Source: DYFX01 sp964400625
GTDB taxonomy: Bacteria; Patescibacteriota; Patescibacteriia; SG8-24; DYFX01
Length of the DNA stretch: 64,000 nt
Assembly: GCA_964400625.1 (NCBI GenBank)
Contig: CAYNUS010000002.1
Span: forward strand, 62,001 to 126,000
Direction of reading: 5' to 3'
Shown: piece by piece, positions 8,343 through 15,681 of the stretch
Position numbering within the stretch: the first letter of the stretch is position 1
How the letters are laid out: each line of letters begins with the position of its first letter
Position numbers and translations under genes: made by a program
Notes under the pieces: model-generated
What the model was told of the DNA's origin: nothing
Seen by the model: the letters and a program-made list of their open reading frames with translations, nothing else
Database searches by the model: none

Positions 8343-8722
8343 ACGATCCATTTAAGGCAGAGGAACACGGTTATTATGTTCGATGCCTGTCTCCGTTTCG
8401 CTTGGGATCCTCCCCCGACCGGCGCAATAACAGAAACAAGAAGTCTCGGCACGATCACTCCAGGGATCCTGGCGATATCATGAGGAAACTTCTTGCGTCT
8501 GTCTCTGCGCGTGGCTTGGCGTGTTCGAGACAAGTCGAGTTGTATCGGGAACGTCCGCTCGCTAGGGATTCATCCAGAGGTTTTGGCGCCGTAGGCCATT
8601 CGGTAGCATGCCATCTTTCTCTGGTTTCCTTCGGGAGGCGGATTGTCGTCGGTCGGTCTGTCCGATGTGCCGCTGGATGACCCCGTCGCATGACGGGGCG
8701 ACCAACGGCCCATCGGAAAAGG
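8343..8722 (-). promoter_or_regulatory. Structured non-coding leader between rpsJ and rplC
   Basis: This 380-nt spacer has no credible gene on either strand yet interrupts an operon whose other gaps are 1-12 nt. It contains strong inverted repeats: a 7-bp GC hairpin (8681-8698, no T-tract), a stem 8574-8579/8619-8624, an alternative stem 8571-8577/8673-8679 that uses the same bases, and a long imperfect palindrome centred on 8466 (arms 8438-8444/8488-8494 and CCAGG/CCTGG at 8460-8472, with weaker pairing outward). Mutually exclusive stems suggest a regulatory leader on the minus strand. I see no convincing promoter and no match to a known ribosomal leader. Confidence 0.5.
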
Positions 8723-9055
8723 TTACATCTTGATCTCCACGTCGACGCCGGCGGGAAGGTTGAGGCTCATGAGCGATTCGACCGTCTTGGGGGTCGGATC
8801 CATGATGTCGATCAACCGCTTGTGCACGCGCATCTCGTACTGCTCGCGGGCGTTCTTGTGGACGAACGTCGAGCGGTTCACGGTGTACTTGTGCTTTTCC
8901 GTCGGAAGCGGCACGGGACCGCGGATGGAAGCGCCGGTGCGCGTGGCCGTGTCGATGATCGTGCGCGTGGACTGGTCGATGACCTTGTGGTCGTAGGCGC
9001 GGATCTTGATGCGGACGCGAGCGCTGACTTCTTCCTTTTTCTTGTCCTTTTCCAT
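8723..9055 (-). CDS. rpsJ: 30S ribosomal protein S10
   Basis: S10 (NusE) is in the small-subunit head and also takes part in antitermination with NusB. The 110 residues contain RIKIRAYDHKVIDQSTRTII and the signature GPVPLPTEKHKYTVNRSTFV. A charged N-terminal stretch (MEKDKKKEE) precedes the core. Start TTTATG. It lies 59 nt downstream of tuf. Confidence 0.97.
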   Translation of the reverse strand: MEKDKKKEEVSARVRIKIRAYDHKVIDQSTRTIIDTATRTGASIRGPVPLPTEKHKYTVNRSTFVHKNAREQYEMRVHKRLIDIMDPTPKTVESLMSLNLPAGVDVEIKM

Positions 9056-9114
9056 AAAGGGCGTTTTCAGCAGGATACCCCGGCCCTCTTAGACGAGGCC
9101 CGGGGCTTCCCTAT

Positions 9115-10308
9115 TTACTTGATGATCTTCACGACGGCGCCGGCACCCACGGTGCGGCCGCCTTCGCGAATGGCGAAGCGCATGGAGTCTTCGAGCGCGA
9201 CCGGGGAGATGAGCTTGACGACGCAGTTCTGCGTGTCGCCCGGCATGACCATCTCGACGCCCGCCGGCAGTTCGATCTCGCCCGTCACGTCGGTCGTGCG
9301 GATGTAGAACTGGGGCTTGTAGCCCTTGAAGAACGGCTTGTGGCGGCCGCCTTCTTCCTTGGTGAGGGCGTAGATCTGGGCCTCGAACTCCGTGTGCGGC
9401 TTGATGGAACCGACCTTGGCGAGGACCATGCCACGCTCGATCTCTTCCTTCTTGGTGCCGCGGAGGAGCAGACCGGCGTTGTCGCCAGCCATGCCCTTGT
9501 CGAGCTGCTTGTTGAACATCTCGATACCGGTGACGACCGTCTTGCGGGTGTCGCCGAGACCGACGATTTCGACTTCGTCGTTCAGGTTGACCGTGCCGCG
9601 CTCGATGCGGCCCGTGACGACGGTGCCGCGGCCTTCGATGGAGAAGACGTCCTCGACCGGCATGAGGAACGGCTTGTCCGTGTCACGCTGCGGCTGCGGG
9701 ATGTACTCGTCGAGGTGCTTGAAGAGCTCGCGGACGGGGCCGGAGAGCGTGGCGTCCTCGGGGTTGTTGAGGGCCTGGAGGGCCGAACCGCGGACGATCG
9801 GGGTGGTGTCGCCGGGGAACTGGTACTTCTTGAGGAGGTCGCGGACTTCCTCTTCGACCAGGTCGATCAGCTCCTTATCCTCGACCATGTCGCACTTGTT
9901 GAGGAAGACGACGATCGACGGGACGCCGACCTGGCGGGCGAGCAGGATGTGCTCGCGCGTCTGCGGCATCGGGCCGTCCGTCGCGGACACGACCAAGATC
10001 GCGCCGTCCATCTGGGCGGCACCCGTAATCATGTTCTTGACGTAGTCGGCGTGTCCCGGGCAGTCGACGTGCGCGTAGTGGCGTGCCGCCGTCTCGTACT
10101 CGACGTGGGCGGTCGCGATCGTGATACCGCGAGCCTTCGACTCCGGAGCCTTGTCCAGGTCGTCGACTTTCTTATCCTGGGCGACGTTACCCATAGCCTT
10201 ACCGACCGCGAGCATCGCGGCGGTGAGGGTGGTCTTGCCGTGGTCGACGTGGCCGATGGTGCCAACGTTCACGTGCGGCTTGGAGCGATCGAACTTGATG
10301 TCAGCCAT
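9115..10308 (-). CDS. tuf: Elongation factor Tu
   Basis: EF-Tu delivers aminoacyl-tRNA to the ribosome. The 397 residues have the G domain with GHVDHGKTT (P-loop, residues 19-27), DCPGHADYVKN (G3) and NKCD (G4), then the two beta-barrel domains ending in EGGRTVGAGAVVKIIK. The start at 10308 (MADIKFDRSKPHVNVG) gives normal length and the GGTATG context; upstream in-frame ATGs would add an unrelated leader. It has its own strong promoter at 10348-10376. Confidence 0.98.
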   Translation of the reverse strand: MADIKFDRSKPHVNVGTIGHVDHGKTTLTAAMLAVGKAMGNVAQDKKVDDLDKAPESKARGITIATAHVEYETAARHYAHVDCPGHADYVKNMITGAAQMDGAILVVSATDGPMPQTREHILLARQVGVPSIVVFLNKCDMVEDKELIDLVEEEVRDLLKKYQFPGDTTPIVRGSALQALNNPEDATLSGPVRELFKHLDEYIPQPQRDTDKPFLMPVEDVFSIEGRGTVVTGRIERGTVNLNDEVEIVGLGDTRKTVVTGIEMFNKQLDKGMAGDNAGLLLRGTKKEEIERGMVLAKVGSIKPHTEFEAQIYALTKEEGGRHKPFFKGYKPQFYIRTTDVTGEIELPAGVEMVMPGDTQNCVVKLISPVALEDSMRFAIREGGRTVGAGAVVKIIK

Positions 10309-10347
10309 ACCGATAATAAATAAAAAAGTTGACGTGTGTCGCAAGCG

Positions 10348-10376
10348 AGTGTAGCAGAGGGTCAAAAAGCGGTCAA
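10348..10376 (-). promoter_or_regulatory. Promoter of tuf
   Basis: TTGACC at 10371-10376, a 17-bp spacer and TACACT at 10348-10353. The -35 lies in the loop of the upstream gene's terminator and the T-tract of that terminator lies in the spacer. The expected transcript has a leader of about 33 nt before tuf. Confidence 0.8.
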
Positions 10377-10392
10377 GTAGGGCTTTTTGGCC
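10358..10392 (-). terminator. Intrinsic terminator of the Phd-like gene, overlapping the tuf promoter
   Basis: An inverted repeat (arms 10360-10370 and 10382-10392) with an AAAAAGC/GCTTTTT stem. The loop holds the TTGACC -35 box of tuf. Confidence 0.65.
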
Positions 10393-10415
10393 TTAACTGC
10401 CGTCCGAAATGAGGC

Positions 10416-10844
10416 TTATTCTAGCGGTTCTAAGTAGAACTGCTCCTCACCTTCCGGTTCTAAAGGGGCGGCGGGCTTCGGCGGGGGCGCCTGGCGCGGG
10501 GCCGGCGGCTGGGTCGGTTCGGGCTTCGGGGCCGGTTTTTCGTCGATGCGCGGCCTATCTTGGGCTAACCTTGGCGCATTTTGCGGTGTCGGCGGCGCCT
10601 TCCATAGCGGGATTTCCCGTTTCGGAGGCTTATTGTCCGGGAAGGAGGTCGAGATCGGCAGGGCCTGCGGCGGGGCGGGTTCCCGCTTTTGGACCTCCGG
10701 CTTCCACTCCCCGACCACCAGGTTCTCGTAGTGGTCGAGCCCCATGAGGACGAAGGGCTGTTCCCCCGCCGGGTCGGTGATGACGAGGCGGTCCCCCGTC
10801 TTCTCGATGAGGGATAAGAGGCGCTTCAATGTCTCTTCTTTCAT
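10416..10844 (-). CDS. Phd/YefM-like N-terminal domain protein with proline-rich tail
   Basis: Product of 142 residues of unknown function. The first 50 residues (MKEETLKRLLSLIEKTGDRL, then VITDPAGEQPFVLMGLDHYE) resemble the small alpha/beta DNA-binding fold of Phd/YefM antitoxins. The rest is a proline, lysine and alanine-rich region ending in acidic residues. No toxin gene is adjacent. The start at 10844 has the TATG context; the longer frame to 10895 would run into its own promoter. A 25-bp palindrome overlapping the -10 box suggests autoregulation. This is inference from fold similarity, not a proven antitoxin. Confidence 0.7.
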   Translation of the reverse strand: MKEETLKRLLSLIEKTGDRLVITDPAGEQPFVLMGLDHYENLVVGEWKPEVQKREPAPPQALPISTSFPDNKPPKREIPLWKAPPTPQNAPRLAQDRPRIDEKPAPKPEPTQPPAPRQAPPPKPAAPLEPEGEEQFYLEPLE

Positions 10845-10852
10845 AGGCAGAT

Positions 10853-10877
10853 GCGCTAAGTGGGAACACCTTAGCGC
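10853..10877. promoter_or_regulatory. Palindromic operator candidate
   Basis: A 25-bp inverted repeat with arms GCGCTAA (10853-10859) and TTAGCGC (10871-10877). It covers the -10 box and likely start site of the Phd-like gene, the position expected of a repressor site. Confidence 0.5.
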
Positions 10878-10895
10878 TTCCGGACAGGAAGTCAA
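10868..10895 (-). promoter_or_regulatory. Promoter of the Phd-like gene
   Basis: TTGACT at 10890-10895, 16-bp spacer, TAAGGT at 10868-10873, inside the palindrome described above. Confidence 0.65.
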
Positions 10896-10933
10896 CCCCG
10901 GGCCGTCCTCGGTACGTCAGGGGCGCATGCATG

Positions 10934-10960
10934 AAAAAACACCTGTCATTGCAGGTGTTT
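10934..10960 (-). terminator. Intrinsic terminator
   Basis: Hairpin AAACACCTG/CAGGTGTTT followed by T residues on the minus strand. It overlaps the last codons and stop of the membrane protein gene at 10946-11317. Confidence 0.8.
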
Positions 10961-11317
10961 GAGGCGGTTGCTGACGGACTCGTGCGTCGAGCGGGAGCGG
11001 GTCTTGGCGAGCTCGCGCTCGAACTCCTGGCGTTTGCGCATGCGCTCGCGCGTCGTCTGCGCATGGACGAGCGGGACCGCGACCTCGTCGATGAGGAGCT
11101 TGATGCCGCCCACGAGGAAGCCGGTCATGGCGCCGTACTTGAACCAGGAGAGGACGTCCGACGTGCCGAGGCCGGCGAACTTGGCGATCGTGGCGCCGAC
11201 GGCCCCGCTGGCCGCGGTGAAGAGCGTGAGCTTGAAGAGCTTGCCGGACACGTTCCAGAAGCCGTCCCAGATCCTGCCGATGAGTCCGAAGATCCAACCG
11301 AAGAACGAAGCGATCAT
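10946..11317 (-). CDS. Small membrane protein of unknown function
   Basis: Product of 123 residues that I do not recognise. The N-terminal half is hydrophobic and aromatic (MIASFFGWIFGLIGRIWDGF), with two glycine-rich membrane segments around residues 30-50 and 60-80. The last 40 residues are a basic, helical cytoplasmic tail (RERMRKRQEFERELAKTRSR). A GGGGGAG Shine-Dalgarno precedes the ATG. Its promoter is back to back with that of the ExbB-like cassette, so the two units may be regulated together. Confidence 0.75.
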   Translation of the reverse strand: MIASFFGWIFGLIGRIWDGFWNVSGKLFKLTLFTAASGAVGATIAKFAGLGTSDVLSWFKYGAMTGFLVGGIKLLIDEVAVPLVHAQTTRERMRKRQEFERELAKTRSRSTHESVSNRLKHLQ

Positions 11318-11348
11318 GTCTCCCCCTTTCCGAGTTTACGGACCGGGC

Positions 11349-11377
11349 ACCGTAGGCGAAGACGGCGCTTTTGTCAA
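11349..11377 (-). promoter_or_regulatory. Promoter of the membrane protein gene 10946-11317
   Basis: TTGACA at 11372-11377, 17-bp spacer, TACGGT at 11349-11354. Confidence 0.75.
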
Positions 11378-11383
11378 GACCGC

Positions 11384-11412
11384 TTGCGGACGCGACAGGC
11401 TTCCGTTAGGTT
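11384..11412 (+). promoter_or_regulatory. Promoter of the ExbB/ExbD-like cassette
   Basis: TTGCGG at 11384-11389, 17-bp spacer, TAGGTT at 11407-11412. It is divergent from the minus-strand promoter at 11349-11377. Confidence 0.5.
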
Positions 11413-11441
11413 GGGGACAGCTCCTTGAAAGGAAGTGTCCG

Positions 11442-11960
11442 ATGAAAGAGAAGAGGCTTTTCCTGCAATGGTCCGTGATGGCGAGCCTGATCGCCGTCGG
11501 CGCCGTCTTCGCCCATCGGTTCGGCTGGTTCGACCTCCTCGACGGGGGCGACGCCACGCGGCTCAGCTTCGTCACGCTCGCCATCTTCGGCGCCAGCAGC
11601 CTCTGGTGCGGCCTCCTCACCTGGAGGCTCGACGCCCTGAAGGCCGCCGGCCCTGTCGAGAAGGACGGCGCGTCCGGCCATGCGCTCCGGCGGATCAAGA
11701 TCCGCCTCGGGCACGGCCACCACGCGGTCAACGCCTGCGTCGAACTCGGGCTCCTGGGGACGGTCTTCGGCCTCTACATGATGCTGAACGCCGACGCCCC
11801 GGCCGCCGACGGCACCGAAGCCGCCAAGGAGTTCGTCGCGCAGATCAAGTCCGGCATGGCGACGGCCTTCCTCACGACCATCGTCGGCGGCATCTGCGGC
11901 ATCCTGCTGGGCCTCCAGGTCCACGTGCTCGAGCAGGCCGCCGAGGAGACCGAGTCGTGA
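11442..11960 (+). CDS. MotA/TolQ/ExbB-like proton channel protein
   Basis: Integral membrane protein of 172 residues. Hydrophobic segments lie at about 8-26 and 42-61. The signature pair of channel helices follows: NACVELGLLGTVFGLYMML near residue 95 and IKSGMATAFLTTIVGGICGI near residue 132. In MotA, TolQ and ExbB these helices form the ion channel that energises a partner. A GAAAGGAAG ribosome site precedes the ATG. It is the first gene of a tightly coupled three-gene cassette and overlaps the next gene by GTGA. The substrate or partner is unknown; no flagellar or TonB genes are near. Confidence 0.8.
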   Translation: MKEKRLFLQWSVMASLIAVGAVFAHRFGWFDLLDGGDATRLSFVTLAIFGASSLWCGLLTWRLDALKAAGPVEKDGASGHALRRIKIRLGHGHHAVNACVELGLLGTVFGLYMMLNADAPAADGTEAAKEFVAQIKSGMATAFLTTIVGGICGILLGLQVHVLEQAAEETES

Positions 11961-12607
11961 AACGGCCGGGCATCTTCGCGAAGGTCATGTTCATGGACGT
12001 GATCTTCAACATGCTGGTCGGCGTCCTCGCGATCGTCATGCTCCTCAAGGTGGAGCCTCCCGCGGAGAAGCGGAAGAAGGAAAGCCTCGAGACCGACGGC
12101 CTCTACGCGATCGTCGCGACGTGGCCGAACGAGGCCGACGACGACGTCGACCTCTACGTGCAGGATCCCGCCGGGAACCTGATCTACTTCAACCGCACGG
12201 CGGTGGAGCTGATGCACCTCGAGTACGACGACCGCGGCACGCTCGGCGACCGCGCCATGACGTCATCCGGCGAAGTGAAGGTCGACACCAATCGCGAGCG
12301 CGCCGTCATCCGCGGCGGCATGGCCGGCGAATACGTGGTCAACGTCCACATGTACGCCAAGCGCCGCGCGGCGCCGACGACGGTGAAGATCTCGCTCTAC
12401 CGCCTGCGCGGCGACGACACGGAAATCCTGGCCAAGGAACGGACGCTGAACGGCGACCAGGACGAGGCCACGGCCTTCCGGTTCACGCTCGCGGCGGACG
12501 GCACGATGACGGGCTCCAACGAGCTCCCCATCAGCCTGACGCGGAACGTGTCCGCCTCGGGCGCGTCGCAGGGAGGGATGTCCTTCCCGGGAGGCAGCGT
12601 CCCATGA
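11957..12607 (+). CDS. ExbD/TolR/MotB-like stator protein with C-terminal beta-sandwich domain
   Basis: The 216-residue product has one N-terminal membrane helix with an aspartate at residue 14 (KVMFMDVIFNMLVGVLAIVM), matching the proton-relay Asp of ExbD, TolR and MotB. From about residue 45 it has a soluble domain that I do not assign to a named family: ATWPNEADDDVDLYVQDPAG, a region with RGGMAGEYVVNVHMYAKRR, and a Ser/Gly-rich end. This is not the peptidoglycan-binding OmpA domain of MotB. The start is GTG, overlapping the upstream stop, and the end overlaps the next gene by ATGA. Confidence 0.75.
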   Translation: MKRPGIFAKVMFMDVIFNMLVGVLAIVMLLKVEPPAEKRKKESLETDGLYAIVATWPNEADDDVDLYVQDPAGNLIYFNRTAVELMHLEYDDRGTLGDRAMTSSGEVKVDTNRERAVIRGGMAGEYVVNVHMYAKRRAAPTTVKISLYRLRGDDTEILAKERTLNGDQDEATAFRFTLAADGTMTGSNELPISLTRNVSASGASQGGMSFPGGSVP

Positions 12608-13164
12608 CGACCGGCGTCTCGATCGCGATCCCGCTCGGCTTCCTGCTCATCGGCGGGATGCTGTGCTGGTTCCTCGCCCATGCCAAAGGCCGCTGGGGCC
12701 TGAAGCTCTTCCTGACCGGCGTGGTCACCGTCTTCAGCCTGGAGACGTGGCACGCGCTCGACAGCTACGCCGGATGGCCGGCGCGCGAGGCGATGCCGCA
12801 GAGGGCCCTGCTCTACTCGGCGATCGTCCGCGAACCGAACCCGTCCCGGAACGACCGCGGCGCGATCTTCCTCTGGGTCGTGCCGCTCGGACAGGACGAT
12901 CCCGGTCCCTTCGCCTACGACCCGGTCTCCGGCGAGCCTCGCGCCTACAAGCTCCCCTACTCGCGCGCGATGCACGAGCAGACGGCGGCGGCGATGAAGG
13001 CGATGCAGAACGGGCGCCCGATCCTGATCGAACGCCTGGGCAAGCCCGGCGAGGAAGGCGACGGGCAGGGCGACGGCACGACGACCTTCCAGGACGAGGG
13101 CGACAGCGGCTTCCGCATGCGGGAGCTCCCGCCGCCGAACCTGCCCGACAAGGCCCCGCGCTAG
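12604..13164 (+). CDS. Membrane protein, third gene of the ExbB/ExbD-like cassette
   Basis: Unrecognised 186-residue protein. Two hydrophobic segments lie at about 5-25 and 32-48. They are followed by a soluble region with NDRGAIFLWVVPLGQDDPGP, a Tyr-rich stretch, and a disordered Gly/Asp/Pro-rich C-terminus. It is translationally coupled to the ExbD-like gene through ATGA and ends just before a strong terminator. The three proteins therefore probably act as one membrane complex. Confidence 0.75.
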   Translation: MTTGVSIAIPLGFLLIGGMLCWFLAHAKGRWGLKLFLTGVVTVFSLETWHALDSYAGWPAREAMPQRALLYSAIVREPNPSRNDRGAIFLWVVPLGQDDPGPFAYDPVSGEPRAYKLPYSRAMHEQTAAAMKAMQNGRPILIERLGKPGEEGDGQGDGTTTFQDEGDSGFRMRELPPPNLPDKAPR

Positions 13165-13171
13165 ACGCGAA

Positions 13172-13200
13172 ACCCCGCTCACGTGAGCGGGGTCTTTTTA
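13172..13200 (+). terminator. Terminator of the ExbB/ExbD-like cassette
   Basis: Hairpin ACCCCGCTC/GAGCGGGGT with an ACGT-type loop, followed by CTTTTTA. Confidence 0.85.
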
Positions 13201-13204
13201 CATT

Positions 13205-13480
13205 TCAGGAGTGGACGATGCGCCGGTGATCGTCAGAAATCGTTCCGTTCCGGTGCAGGACGTCGACCAGGACGTTGATCTTTCCCTTGAGGGGCGCGAG
13301 CTTGTCGTCGAGGTCGTCTTTGGTGACCATCGAGGACTCGACGCGCGTCAGCCTCGTATCCAAAGGGGCCAGCTTCCCGTCGATAAGATCCTCGATGCGG
13401 GGCATGAGGTTATCGTCGATGACCTTGCCCATCTCCTCGCCGATCCGCCGGATGTCCTTTTCGGAAAGCATGTCTTTCAT
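13205..13480 (-). CDS. Small coiled-coil protein of unknown function
   Basis: A charged, helical product of 91 residues (MKDMLSEKDIRRIGEEMGKV at the start, RLTRVESSMVTKDDLDDKLA in the middle). The repeating DKLAPL/GKLAPL segments suggest a short coiled coil like those of phage-tail or septum-associated small proteins, but no family is assigned. No Shine-Dalgarno is seen. An extended -10 (TGTTAATCT) lies 6 nt before the ATG, so the mRNA may be leaderless. It sits between fusA and the cassette terminator. Confidence 0.65.
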   Translation of the reverse strand: MKDMLSEKDIRRIGEEMGKVIDDNLMPRIEDLIDGKLAPLDTRLTRVESSMVTKDDLDDKLAPLKGKINVLVDVLHRNGTISDDHRRIVHS

Positions 13481-13535
13481 GATTCAAGATTAACACGCGT
13501 GTCCTAGCAGGATGCAAGGGGCGGGCGTCAATACG

Positions 13536-13560
13536 AAAAGACGCCCTTGCGGAGCGTCTT
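13536..13560 (-). terminator. Terminator of fusA
   Basis: Hairpin AGACGC/GCGTCT followed by TTTCG on the minus strand. Confidence 0.75.
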
Positions 13561-13572
13561 GTTCGCGTAGCC

Positions 13573-15654
13573 TTACTTCTTGCCCTTTCCTTCCAGGATG
13601 GCCATCTCGACGTTCTTCGGGACCTCTTCGTAGTGGTCGAAGGTCATCGAGTAGGACGCGCGGCCCTGGGAGATGGAGCGGAGCTGGGTGGCGTAGCCGA
13701 ACATCTCGGAGAGCGGGACCATCGCGTCGACGACCTTCACGGAGCCGCGGTCGCGCATCTCCTGCACCTGGCCGCGCTTCGAGTTGATGTCGCCGATGAC
13801 GTCGCCCATGGCCGCTTCCGGCATGAGGATCTCGACCTTCATGATCGGTTCGAGGAGCACGAGGCCCGCCTTCTTGCAGGCGTCCACGAAGGCCATCGAA
13901 CCGGCGATCTTGAAGGCGATTTCCGACGAGTCGACGTCGTGGTACGAGCCGTCGTAGACGGTCGCGACGACGTCGAGCAGCGGGTAGCCGGCGAGCACGC
14001 CCTTCTGGGCCGTCTCGACGACGCCCTTCTCGATCGGGCGGATGAACTCCTTCGGGATGGCGCCGCCCTTGATCTCCTCGAGGAACTCGACGCCCTTGCC
14101 GCGCTCGTTCGGCTTCACGCGCAGCCAGCAGTGGCCGTACTGGCCGCGTCCGCCGGTCTGCTTGATGTACTTGCCTTCGGCCTCCGCCTCGCCGCGGATG
14201 GCTTCGCGGTAGGCGACCTGCGGCTTGCCGACGTTGGCCTCGACCTTGAACTCGCGCTTCATGCGGTCGACGATGATCTCCAGGTGGAGCTCGCCCATGC
14301 CCGCGATGATGGTCTGCGCGGTCTCCTCATCGGAGCGCACGCGGAAGGTCGGGTCCTCTTCGGCGAGCTTCGAGAGCGCGACGCCCATCTTCTCCTGGTC
14401 GACCTTCGTCTTCGGCTCGATGGCGAGCGAGATGACGGGTTCGGGGAAGACGATGGATTCGAGGATGACCGGGCGGTTCTCGTCGCAGAGCGTGTGGCCG
14501 GTGAAGGTGGACTTCAATCCGACCGCGGCGGCGATGTCGCCGGCGTAGACCTGATCCACGTCCTCGCGGTTGTTGGCGTGCAGGCGGACGATGCGTCCGA
14601 CGCGCTCGCGCTCGCCGGTGGCGGTGTTCACCACGTACGAGCCGGCCTTGAGGGTGCCGGAGTACACGCGGAAGAAGGCCAGCTTGCCGACGAACGGGTC
14701 GGCGGCGACCTTGAAGGCCAGCGCCGTGAAGGGTTCGTCATCGGCGTATTTCACCGTGACTTCCTTCGACTCGTCGTTGGCGTCGACGGCCTGGATCGGG
14801 CGGATGTCGAGCGGGTTCGGCAGGTAGTCGATGACCGCGTCGAGCATCTGCTGGACGCCCTTGTTCTTGAGGGCGGAGCCGCAGAGGACCGGGACGATCT
14901 TGAACTCGATCGTGGCCTTGCGCAGCACGCGCTTCAGGTCCGCGATCGCGACCTCCTCGCCGGCGAGATACTTGTTGAGGAGCTCCTCGTCGTTCTCGCA
15001 GATGGCTTCCACGAGCTTGGCGCGCCACTCCTTGGCGGAGGCGGCGTACTCCTCGGGGACGTCGATGACGTCGACCTTCTGTCCGAGGTCGTCGCGGTAC
15101 ATGTGCGCCTTCATCTCGAGCAGGTCGATGATGCCTTCGAAGCCGTCCTCCTGGCCGATGGGCAGCTGGATCGGATAGGCGTTCTTGGTCAGGCGGTCAT
15201 GGATGGACTTGAGGTCCTTGAAGAAGTCCGCGCCCGTGCGGTCGAGCTTGTTGATGAAGCAGAGGCGCGGGACCTTGTAGTCGTCCGCGTAGTGCCAGTT
15301 GGTCTCGGACTGCGGCTCCACGCCGGCGACGCCGTCGAAGATGACGCAGGCGCCGTCGAGGACGCGCAGGGAGCGCTTCACTTCGACCGTGAAGTCGATG
15401 TGTCCCGGGGTGTCGATCAGGTTGATGCGGTGGTCCTTCCAGAAGCAGGTCGTGGCGGCGGCGGTGATGGTGATGCCGCGCTCCTGTTCCTGTTCCATCC
15501 AGTCCATGGTGGCCTCGCCTTCGTGCACCTCGCCGATCTTGTGCTTCTTGCCGGTATAGAAGAGCACGCGCTCGGAGACGGTGGTCTTGCCGGCGTCGAT
15601 GTGGGCGATGATGCCGATGTTGCGGGTCCTTTCGAGCGAATATTCACGGGGCAT
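13573..15654 (-). CDS. fusA: Elongation factor G
   Basis: EF-G is the translocase of the ribosome. The 693 residues carry the G domain (AHIDAGKTTVSERVLFYTG, DTPGHIDFTVEVKRS, NKLDRTGADF), domain II, and the C-terminal domains ending in the GYATQLRSISQGRASYSMTF segment typical of domain V. Length is normal. Start TATG without a Shine-Dalgarno. It follows rpsG by 27 nt; tuf, its usual neighbour, is 3.2 kb away beyond the accessory islet. Confidence 0.98.
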   Translation of the reverse strand: MPREYSLERTRNIGIIAHIDAGKTTVSERVLFYTGKKHKIGEVHEGEATMDWMEQEQERGITITAAATTCFWKDHRINLIDTPGHIDFTVEVKRSLRVLDGACVIFDGVAGVEPQSETNWHYADDYKVPRLCFINKLDRTGADFFKDLKSIHDRLTKNAYPIQLPIGQEDGFEGIIDLLEMKAHMYRDDLGQKVDVIDVPEEYAASAKEWRAKLVEAICENDEELLNKYLAGEEVAIADLKRVLRKATIEFKIVPVLCGSALKNKGVQQMLDAVIDYLPNPLDIRPIQAVDANDESKEVTVKYADDEPFTALAFKVAADPFVGKLAFFRVYSGTLKAGSYVVNTATGERERVGRIVRLHANNREDVDQVYAGDIAAAVGLKSTFTGHTLCDENRPVILESIVFPEPVISLAIEPKTKVDQEKMGVALSKLAEEDPTFRVRSDEETAQTIIAGMGELHLEIIVDRMKREFKVEANVGKPQVAYREAIRGEAEAEGKYIKQTGGRGQYGHCWLRVKPNERGKGVEFLEEIKGGAIPKEFIRPIEKGVVETAQKGVLAGYPLLDVVATVYDGSYHDVDSSEIAFKIAGSMAFVDACKKAGLVLLEPIMKVEILMPEAAMGDVIGDINSKRGQVQEMRDRGSVKVVDAMVPLSEMFGYATQLRSISQGRASYSMTFDHYEEVPKNVEMAILEGKGKK

Positions 15655-15681
15655 AGAAGAGCGATGAGAGGTTACCGCGGA

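Noticed and set aside
8402..8680. A plus-strand open frame in the rpsJ-rplC spacer
   Set aside because: No ribosome site and Arg/Ser-rich composition; part of it is simply the mirrored arms of the palindrome.
11442..13164. The cassette as a Zorya anti-phage system
   Set aside because: Only the stator-like pair is present. No ZorC, ZorD helicase or ZorE nuclease is encoded nearby, and the ExbD-like protein lacks the OmpA domain.
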